A program made the translations under genes and the position numbers. Shown one piece after another: positions 52,398 to 61,363 of a stretch of DNA of 64,000 nt (its first letter is position 1; each line of letters begins with the position of its first letter). This DNA is from Rachicladosporium sp. CCFEE 5018 (taxonomy: Eukaryota; Ascomycota; Dothideomycetes; Cladosporiales; Cladosporiaceae). The notes under the pieces are model-generated. The model was not told where the DNA came from and made no database searches. It saw only the letters and a list, made by a program, of their open reading frames with translations. Where the stretch lies: the NCBI GenBank assembly GCA_002077045.2, contig KZ111144.1, positions 934,168-998,167 of the forward strand, given 5' to 3'.

Positions 52398-54954
52398 TCA
52401 CGTCCCGAACACAGGCGCCTTAACAAGCACGCTCCGTCCCCTAACACTAACACCAATCCCCGCCGCCATCCTCACCCTCGGCGGGCCCTCCTCCTTTGCC
52501 CCGCTAGAACTCTCCGGCCGTTGCAAAGAACTCGAGCTCCCGCCCGCGCCCTGCGCCTTCCCCTTACTCTTCCGCCCCTCAGCGCCACCGCTCCCCGTAA
52601 GCGCAGAGAGCATACTCCTCTTCTTGCCCTGTCCCTCATGCGCCTCCGAGTTCGTCAGATCCGTGATGTCCGACGCCGCGGATTTCATGGAGGCGCGCTC
52701 GGCGGCGTCGTCGGCGATACTGACTAAGAGGGGAGGGATGCCGGATTCCAACTTCATCTGTTCGGGGAGGATGGAGAAGCCGGGCATGAAGTACTCGATT
52801 TGCACGTCGCGGCTTTCGAGCGGGAGGTGGATGGCTATGCTTACTACAAGCTCGATGATCATGTGCACGCCGCCTTCGAGGTCAGAGGGTGGTGGATCTT
52901 GGAGATGGAGTGCGAGGGCTGAGCAGAGGTTCTCTTTCAAGAGGTCGGTGAGTTGGGCGCGGTTTGCGGCACAGTTTGGCGCACGAAGCGCATCTTGTAG
53001 ACCTTCAAGTGTGGAGAGCCGCCAGTTGACGACTTTAGCTGTGAGGTATTCTTCTTCCTCTGATGTTTGCGCGTTAGGCGCATACCGTCGGATGTTCTTT
53101 TGTATGCCTCTCAACTGCGCCGATAAGCCGGGCTCGAGGTCCGGGTGGAAGCACTTGTCAAAGACCTCCTCCACCAGCCAGCAAGAAATGAAAGATCGTC
53201 CGGCAGCAGTCATCTCTTGCTTGCCAGTCGCCACGGCATCTTTGTTCACTGATGTCACGAGCCATGGAGGTATGCTACGCCAACTCTTTCGTATGCTAAA
53301 CGCTAGTTGGGCGATAAGGCCATCGAGACGATTGAATCGAGTCGTGTATTCGCTGTCGTCGAGGGACGTTCGAGATTGGGAGAGGCGTTGATGTGCAAGG
53401 CTGTTTTGGAGTTGCTTTACTTGATCTTCCTTCTCGAAGTAATATTTCTTCACTTTGGTATACTTGTCGCCTGCGGTGTGGTCAGTACATGCGCCATCCG
53501 TCTCATCAACAGTATCACTCACGAAGCTCCTTGTGATCTTTCACCAATTGCGCAACATCTTCCTCTGACATATCCTCGCTCGTCATCTGAGCGGGCTGTG
53601 GTGTACCACGTCGTGCATCACCTTGCGGAGGTGGAGGCGGTTGTGGTTGCTCGTTACGGTACTGTTGTGTTTGCGCATTCGCAGCCGCAGCAACATTGTT
53701 GAACGATGACGATACACCCTGTTGCGATTGACCTTCACGCGGCGTCAATCCGTTATGCATACTCTGCCGGTTCCCGGCACCGGATCGGACCGCTTTAGGT
53801 GCAGGCAAGCCGCCATTATTCGAGGCCATCGACGGTGAGTCGTCGGTAGGTATCGAGTAGCTGCGCTGACCCTGTTGCCGCCCAGCGACGTCTTGACCCT
53901 GGTACTGCGAGCCCGAGTCCGGCGGCGAGTATTGCGACTGCGGCTGTGACTGAACATGCACAACCTGAGGCTGCTCATGCGGTGGATAGTGAGGAGATCT
54001 TGAGGACGCTGAGGTTACAGGCTGTTGCGGCTGTGACGCTTGTGCCGCATTGTGAGTGACAGGATTAGAACGGGCGGGCCCATAGGCGCTTTGTTGCGCG
54101 GCAGGATGAGGCTGTGGCTGTTGGTGCAGGGGTGGTTGTGGCTGTGCATCTGTCGCAGGATAAGCACCGGCGTTGGAGGCGTTATATGAGGACGACGAGT
54201 CGCTGGCGGGCGGCGACAGCACCTGCGTTCCTCCCTGGCGCTGCTCGCGGAAGCCAGCCTCTGTGTTCAGGCGCTGCAGGCGGCGTTGTGTGAAGCGATC
54301 CAGCGTAGCGTTCTGTCCGGAGTCGGACGATGTCTTCTCGCCCGAACTCTGGATCATGGACGTCTGATCAGCCCGATAGTGTTCTCCTGCTGCCGGCAGC
54401 TGCCCAAACGTCGTTGACCACACTGGCGAGGGCGAGCCCTGCAGTGGAGTGGTGTGTGTAAAAGCTGGGCTGGGAGCGGGGGCTTGGCTGTCTGGTCGGA
54501 GGACAGTCTGCGATCGAGCAACACCAAAGCTTGCAGCGGTGAGCGGTGGTGAGGAAGGAGCGACCTCGTTCGGTGAGGATGGGTATGCGGGAGCGGTGTA
54601 GTTTGCGTAGCCTTCAGGACTGGTAGGGAGAATGGCGATTGAACGTCGATCTAGCGGCACTTCAGCAAAGGCAATCTTATCATGTCTCACCACCCCACAA
54701 CGACATACTCTCGAGTGGATACGACGCACTCTGCCGCTCCGTAACTGTGTTCGCGCGCTGTATTGGGGGTGGGCGACTGCGCGGAAGTGGAAGATCTGGG
54801 GGGAGGGGTCTGCATCAGCTCCAGCGCATTGGGTGCGTCGCTACACAAGCCAGAGGACTGCCCCCACGACTGTGTCCCACTCACCTGGATGCGTCTGTTC
54901 GGTGTATGGTTCGGCCCTGGAGGATCGATTCGCGGCCTTCCAGAAAGATTTCAT
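52398..54954 (-). CDS. Conserved-looking fungal protein of unknown function (Gln/Pro-rich, coiled coil)
   Basis: Exons are 54954-54885, 54809-53523 and 53470-52398 (introns of 75 and 52 nt, both with GTGAGT donors and CAG acceptors), giving 809 residues. Exon 1 starts MKSFWKAANRSSRAEP, in phase with the rest. The N-terminal half is disordered and rich in Gln, Ser and Pro. A coiled-coil segment spans the second splice: MSEEDVAQLVKDHKELRDKY, then YFEKEDQVKQLQNSLAHQRL. A folded C-terminal part follows (RFNRLDGLIAQLAFSIRKSW, FISCWLVEEVFDKCFHPDLE, VVNWRLSTLEGLQDAL), ending in a basic Gly/Ser-rich tail. No known enzyme motif was seen. It may act as an adaptor, but that is speculative. The second exon begins in a region where other phases are also open, so exon 1-2 joining is less certain than exon 2-3. 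Confidence 0.72.
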
Positions 54955-56408
54955 GAGGGTCGCCGTAGCTCACAGCCTCGACGTTGCACCAGGGAGGGTC
55001 CTGGGATGGCTGCAGTATTATTGATAGATCGTCTGTGCGCGGGGGTGCTCTGGGCAAATCGCGTGCTTGACAGCCGACAAGGTTGGTTAACGTTCACAGT
55101 ACCACCCGCCCGAGAAATGCAGGTCCACGTTATGCTGGGATGTAGACGCAAGACCAGGGAGGTGAGGAAAGACGTGTCGCAGGCGCGACCTGCATACACA
55201 TCAGACTTGCTGCTTTTGGTGATCTTTCCGCCAGCCATTGCTCTACATCCCCGCTATTCATCTCAGCCCTGGCTCCTCGTGGAGGGTAAGCGACCGCCGC
55301 TAGCCTGGAGTCTAGATGACATTTGTCGATCATACGAAATTCGATCAAATATATTGTGCCTGCCGAGCAAGTCCTGCCGAACTTCGCGAGTCTCATCCTG
55401 TTGATGACTTTCCAGCTACGAGACTCATGTCGCACCGGAACGTCCAACTCCCTGGCCATCACATGCGATCATTACCGCGCCGTTGTGACTGTAGGACTGT
55501 GAGACCGCCCAAAGCGGATCTGCGCTGCAGCCGTGAAGCCTATATATAGCTGCATCGTAATCTGTACCTTCATCAATCATTTTCGTGATCAACAACATCC
55601 ATGTTGCTACGAGATGACACCGCTGCACGTCTCTCCATTTTGAGACGACGTGTTCGGAACGCGTCGTGCGGTGTGACCTCTCGAATAGCTCGCATTTTGG
55701 GCGCTAAGCAAGTATGGAGGCTGATGCGGCACCTGACTTCACTGTTCGCTCTGCATTAAAGGCAGCAATTGTCCAAAAGCCTGAGTCGGGCCCAACGTCC
55801 TCCGGCCTCTGCGCAAAGCAAGTATGCCTTGGCGCTGGATTCGATGGAATGGACAAATTAGCGCCGTGGTTGGAGTACAATCAAGATGCCTCAAAGATGA
55901 AAACCGCGAGGAAGTGGTCAATGGCAGTATGAAAGCCTGCCCTCTAGCGTGACAAGAACGCCAATGATCATTCATCGTCTGACATGATGCGGCGGCGCTG
56001 TCGTCCATACTCCCAGTCGCTGGGACCCAGTGGCATGGTCTCACGAGATACCCTAGGATCACCACGAACTGGCTACATCAGGTAGGTACAGCATCTCTCT
56101 GTCACAGTGGACAATGCGAGACACCGCTTTTCTGGACGTCGTTGTTTGGCCCGCGCGTCAGCCAAGACATACCTTCCATCGCGCCTTCCTTTCACCCAAC
56201 ATACTGGAAGGCACGTGGTGGCAAGAATGCCCAAGCCGACTTTCCTACCGTTCCAAGCCCGAGCAGTGCTTCTCTGAACATAAGCTGCATCTTACACCCA
56301 TAAGACTGCATAGATCGCTCGCAAATTCCTCACAAGACAGACTACGAAGCAGAGCCTCGACGAAACAGCACTTCATAACCAACTACATCGCACCCCGGTC
56401 CCTCCACG
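54955..56408. other. 1.45-kb interval without a recognised gene
   Basis: Lies between the divergent starts of the 809-residue protein (minus) and a secreted protein (plus). Frames of 60-220 codons occur on both strands but lack motifs, plausible starts or splice support. A sequence CCTATATATAGCTGC near 55540 is TATA-like. I see nothing else. Confidence 0.35.
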
Positions 56409-57069
56409 ATGCGTTTCTCTATCATGCTCGCAGTGTCGCCTGCACTCATCCTCGCCCTTCCAGCCAGTCTAAGCCCAACATTCTCTGGCGAATCCTTGAA
56501 GTTGACGAATCTTTTACTCGTCCGCGACCCCACCTTCAATGCCACCCTCAGCTTCTCAATTCACGACCCAGATCCCCTCGCAAACGCCACGGCCCTCTGC
56601 TCTGGAGCCTGGAGATACGGCTCAAAAGCCTGGCCGTCGGGCTCCTATTGGAGCTGTTCGGACGCAAGTATAGGCTGGAATATGGCGAGCTGGAGCAATT
56701 GGGGGAACTTCAGTATCGGTTTGGAGCATGCGTTTCGGGATTCGTCGTGAGTTTGATTGTCATTCATATGGGGGGCGGGAAGTGCTGACCATAGGTATAG
56801 GGTTGGCAAGCCGCCGTATGATCATGTTGTTACGTTCGGCACGGCGGTGTATGACAGTGAATTCGTGACTTGTGGGCCGAGAGGTGAGGGAGGGGAGGTG
56901 TGCATCCAGCGGGGAGGAAGTGTGGTGTTGGCGCCGATCACGAGGGTCATCTCGAAGAGGTGAGTTACGTGGGAACTTGATTGGGACCGGCGCTAGAGAG
57001 TCTAGTGGAGGGGAGAGGGGTCTTGAAGCGACCGCGATTGGCGTCTTGAAGAAGTTGGACGCTATGTGA
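56409..57069 (+). CDS. Small secreted four-cysteine protein
   Basis: The preferred model has exons 56409-56746, 56801-56959 and 57006-57069 (introns 54 and 46 nt), encoding 186 residues. Intron 1 (GTGAGT...TATAG) rejoins FRDSS-VGKPPYDHV. At 56960 the sequence AG|GTGAGT is a strong donor, and the next exon reads in phase to GVLKKLDAM. Without that splice the protein stops at 56963 with 166 residues. Residues 1 to about 17 are a signal peptide (MRFSIMLAVSPALILAL). The mature part has four cysteines (ALCSG, WSCSD, VTCGP, EVCIQ), several N-glycosylation sequons and Trp-rich GWNMASWSNWGNFSI. The layout weakly recalls AA1-like/Alt a 1-type secreted fungal proteins; no function is assigned. Confidence 0.65.
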
Positions 57070-57824
57070 GTGGTCGCTGCGCTTGGGAAGTGTGTACTAG
57101 CTTGATGAAGTGATGGCGTCGATGGGATGATGATATGATTGGCATGAGACAATGATGGAACTTCACGCACTAGACCGGCTTGATAACTTCGCCGCGGAAA
57201 GCCACGGTAATACGGAGTTTAGCTACTTCAGCTACTGAAACAGACCATCCCAGCGGTACTCTCACGTTCGACCATTTGAGGCGTCGAAGGCGACGTGCTA
57301 GTGATCCCGATCGCTCAGGCCAGGCCATTACTTGGCGCCCGCCCAAGCTTTCTGTACGCCTCGCTGAAAACGCTGCAAATGCCAATGGGGTATACCTGCT
57401 GCGCCAAACCCCTTTTTGTCCACCATGTAACGCCCAAAAAGCAGGTAAAGCAAGCCGCAAAGCGTCCATGACGACCACGCGCTCTGATGTTCTGTGACCC
57501 TTCATACCAGCGTTGTTTCACTAATCCTGCCGCTGCCACCACCATCCTGTCGAATGTCGTTGCTGCCAATAACGTCACGGGGAAGGGGAACTGTCCACTT
57601 ACATGTACATTTGCTTTGTGTGTTAGTGGTCGATATCGTCTGAGTCACGGTCGTCAGTTGCTGCGGTGTTAGTGATTAACCGTCCAGAGGGATCGGTTCC
57701 ACATCCAGGTATCCAGCTAGCTTTTCGTGGTCGGATGTTGCTTCTAAGCTTAGCAAGATCGAGAAGAAGACTTCTTCGATCGCGCGACTGTGAAGGCCGT
57801 ACTTTAGAGACGTTGCGGCTTGGC
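57070..57824. other. Convergent interval without a recognised gene
   Basis: 755 bp between the secreted protein (plus) and the acidic C-terminal fragment (minus). Overlapping short frames on both strands lack motifs. It presumably holds the 3' flanks of both neighbours. Confidence 0.35.
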
Positions 57825-58391
57825 TCATGATGCCCTCGCTTTCTTCGGCGTTGGCTCGCCCTCGTCATCGTAGAGATTCTCGTACTCATCAAACGAGCGC
57901 TTGCCGAGTGGTGAGGCAGCGCCACTGCCACTCGCAGCAGTCTTGGCGGCGTGCTGAGCTTCATTGTCATCATCGAAGTCGATGTCATCCTCTAGACCGG
58001 CTGGTGAGCTCGATTGTGGAGTCGCCGGCTGAGCAATGCCGTTCTCACGTGCATGTGGTGCTGTGTGGTCGTCCGCGGCGTCCTCGTCTGGATCCTCGAA
58101 GGTCGCAGCATCGCCATCGAGCTGGTCCGGGTGAACTCCAGCTTGCTCGTCGTCGAGTGCCTCGTACGTGTCATCGGCATCGGTAGCCTCTGGCGCGTCG
58201 CCGTTAGTCAGGTCATCGGCTTCATCGTAGAATTGTACTCCGGCGTTGACTGTTGAGCCATGAGCATCGACATCGTCCTGGTCTACTTCACCTTCGGCAA
58301 CTTCTTGCAGTGTATCTGCGTGCGTGTCGTCGTAGTCGTAGCCATGATCAGCGTTCTGCCCAAGGTCTCTAGTCTCGTCCGCTTGCGCGTC
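57825..58391 (-). CDS. Acidic C-terminal fragment of an unidentified nuclear-type protein
   Basis: About 188 codons from the edge of gap 3 down to TGA 57825. The fragment is very rich in Asp and Glu (for example EVAEGEVDQDDVDAHG and LEDDIDFDDDNEAQ) and ends SPLGKRSFDEYENLYDDEG then PKKARAS, a basic patch that resembles a nuclear localisation signal. Acidic tails of this kind occur in many nuclear fungal proteins, so no family can be named. The frame happens to stay open through the N run into SPT20, but that fusion is an artefact of the scaffold join. The N-terminus is not in the window. Confidence 0.6.
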   Translation of the reverse strand, partial: DAQADETRDLGQNADHGYDYDDTHADTLQEVAEGEVDQDDVDAHGSTVNAGVQFYDEADDLTNGDAPEATDADDTYEALDDEQAGVHPDQLDGDAATFEDPDEDAADDHTAPHARENGIAQPATPQSSSPAGLEDDIDFDDDNEAQHAAKTAASGSGAASPLGKRSFDEYENLYDDEGEPTPKKARAS

Positions 58392-58491
58392 NNNNNNNNN
58401 NNNNNNNNNNNNNNNNNNNNNNNNNNNNNNNNNNNNNNNNNNNNNNNNNNNNNNNNNNNNNNNNNNNNNNNNNNNNNNNNNNNNNNNNNNN
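58392..58491. other. Assembly gap of 100 N (gap 3)
   Basis: Exactly 100 N. It joins the acidic fragment to the interior of SPT20; the right flank starts on the same base as after gap 2. Confidence 0.98.
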
Positions 58492-60893
58492 TGTGCGGCT
58501 TGAGATTGGGGATGCTGTTGCTGCGCGGCTTGGGCTTGGAGATGCGCTTGTTGGGCTGCGGCGGCTTGTTGTTGCTGCAGAAGAGCGCGTTGCTGAAGTT
58601 CCTGTTGCGTCTGCGGATGTGAGTGAGGCATATTCTGCTGTTGCTGCTGAGCCTGAAGAGCCTGCTGCTGTGCTTGCATCTGCAGCATATTGGCCTGCTG
58701 CATGCCTTGGGCTGTCATTTGCTGCTGGTTCCCGCCAGCCTGCTGCTGGGCTTGAAATTGCAGCATGCTGCGCTGCACTTGATCTTTGTTGTTCTTTAGC
58801 AGCTGCATGCGCTTCATGGCAGCCGCCTGCATGCCTTGATCACCTTGCGCTAGCCCTTGCTGATGCTGCGCTTGCGTCTGCTTCATCTGCTCGTTGATGT
58901 TGGACATCCGCTGCGCCATCTGGAAAGCCTCGGGTGGCATTGTGTTGCCGTTCATGTTCTGCGGATTGGCGCGTTGCATGGTCATAAGCGCTGCTTGCTC
59001 GGCGGTCATACCCTGCTGGTTGACTTGCGCGAGGTAGGCAGCCTGCTGTTGCATGATCATAGCCGCAGCAGCAGGGTTGGGCGTCTGCTGCATCATAGCT
59101 GGGGTCCCTTGCGGAATGGACACAGCAGGCGAGTTCGGCTGCATAGACTGCATCCTTGGTGTAGCCGAGACCTGCCGATTTCCAGGCATGACCTGCGCCA
59201 TCGAAGGCGTAGACTGCATCTGGGGTGTATTATTCCGACTGCCTCCCGCCTGCTGACTAGCCTGTCGTACCATGGAAACATTCGGGTGCTGTGGGTGCTG
59301 CATAGCCGCTGACAATGGTCGTGGCGGACTTCCAGCATTCATGCCCTGCTGACTGGAAGACTGTGTCATCGGTACACCACCCCCGCTCTGTGGCACCATC
59401 GGACTCGACGTCATCATCGGCGTCTGAGTCTGCTGCCGCATGACCGGACTGGCCTGGACGCCATTCTGCTGCATCCCAGGATGTCCATGTGCCTGCATCG
59501 TGTTTGCCTGCTGTTGCTGGACGTTGAGTTGCATCTGCTGCTGCTGCGCGAGCTGCTGGTGCCGCATCGCCTCAGCTTGTGCCTGCGCAGCCATGAGCTG
59601 TCTTTGCTTCGACTGCGCTAGCTGCTGCTGTGCAACCTGCTCTTGCTGTCTCCGCTGAGCCATCTGCCTCTGAGCCAGCTGGTTCTGCTCGTCCTGCGCG
59701 CGTTTCTCAGCACTAGCCCGTTGCTCTTCTTCTTTCGCCAGTGTCTTGGCCTCTTCGTGGCGTATCTTCGCCTTGTTGATAGTCTCGAATCTTGAGTTGA
59801 CGAGTGATGCAATGGAGGAACTGTTGTCCCCTGTAGTAGTGCCGTTCGCAGCCCGAGCAGCAGGCTTGTTGCGCTCGTCCATGATAAGAAAGCGGCGTTC
59901 CTCTTCTGCAGCTTGCGCATCTTCAGCGGCCACCTCAGCCGTGGTCTTCTTCCTCTCTGTCGTCGTCGGTGCCTTCTCGCTGTGTAGAGGATGCTTGAGC
60001 ATATCAATAATTGCATGTGACTCCTCGATCGTGCCAGCCAAATCCAAGCAAAGCGGCGGCATAGTCGCAACAAGCTGATCAGCCTGAAACTCATACAAGT
60101 CCTTCTGTGACATCCCAACCCTGCCGTCCAGCTCACCCATCCCCCCAACCGGTCCACCGATCGGCGTAGGCGGCACACTTCCCGACGGTGTCATCGGCGT
60201 GACCGTGTCCTTTCTTTTCTTCGACAGCTCGGCAGCAGGCATCTTAGCCATGATCATCAGATCCTCGTGCCTGCTCTGCTCGGTAGGGAACAACACTACA
60301 GTCGTGACCTTGGGCCCTGCATCTTTCCCCTTGCCTTTTCCCGCCTCTTCGTCCTTCTTCTTCTTCTTCGCGTCCTCGGCGTCTTGCGAGTACATGTCTC
60401 CGTGATGCACGCCATAAGGCGAAGGCGTGATTGACTTGTGATGTTCATGCATCGTGAACTTCCCCTTATCATCCACCTTGCCTCCCCCTTCACCAGCCTC
60501 TCTACTCCGATGATTCAGCACCTTAACGATCAAACACCCATCATAGAATCCCACGCCCTGCGCATGCAGCTCTTCGAGTATCTCGTGCGGTACAGTCCCC
60601 TTGCGCAGGTGCTTCAGCACGATATTCATGGGCTCAGCATAGCCCCAGCTCCCATCCTGACCATCGAATCGGAAGTTCCTCTGATGGAGGTGTAGGACTA
60701 GTGAGGGCGACTTGTTGGCGTGTTTCGCGAGGATATGCGCGCTCGTGAGGACATAAGGCTCATTGAACTTGGTACGCTTCGGTGGGGGTGCGAGGGCCGT
60801 GGAGGAGTCCGGAGCGGAGCGCTTACTTCCTGACGGGCGAGGGGCGGTGCGGCGGATTGGTTGCGAAGGGCGGGCGATAGCGGCGGAGGCCAT
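58492..60893 (-). CDS. spt20: SPT20, copy 4 (diverged 5' half, C-terminus lost in gap)
   Basis: The N-terminal 800 or so residues from ATG 60893. Up to about 59385 the sequence equals copy 3 base for base as far as I can compare. From 59386 to the start codon substitutions appear regularly, many synonymous. Protein changes include SQPIRR for SQSIRR, PSGSKRS for PSGTKRS, FNEPYV for FTEPYV, NKSPSL for NKPPSL, SHAIIDML for SRAILDML and ANTMQAH for ANMMQAH, plus one extra Lys in the KKKKKD run. The Spt20 domain is intact. This is probably the true 5' half of SPT20 version B. Confidence 0.87.
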
Positions 60894-61363
60894 GGTGGGT
60901 GGGGGTAGTGGGTGTAGGAGGGGATGATCGCGCAGCGCGGGTGCGAGCGATAAGTGCGCTGTGAGCTGCGCAGTGGCGCGCCTAGAGAGGCGAAAGAATG
61001 GCTTATTAGAAGAATGTGTGCACGCGGCACTGGAGAAGTGAAAGGCTCAATGTCACCCTCGATGGCTATTGTCGCTCGCGAATGTGACGTGCATGTACAA
61101 GGCGCCGTTCGAGGGGAAGGCGCCGATCACATGCACGTTGGCGGGCCGGACCTTGTGGAACAAGCTTATAACATGGAAGTCACGTGAAGCTTGACTGTAC
61201 TGAGAAGAGGTCCGTCTCGATCTCCTCTAGTATATATAAAGTACCATGAGCCTCCAATCTGCGATCGAGACTCAGGAAAAGCCTCCTGGGTGTCTCCAAA
61301 CCCTAGCAGCGCCGTCACGGTTCCATGTAGTGCCCCACTGGTGTCAGTCCGATACTCCAAGCC

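Noticed and set aside
57825..60893. A 1022-codon fusion of SPT20 with the acidic C-terminal tail
   Set aside because: The reading frame crosses 100 N of unknown true length; SPT20 elsewhere has a different, Gln/Gly-rich end.
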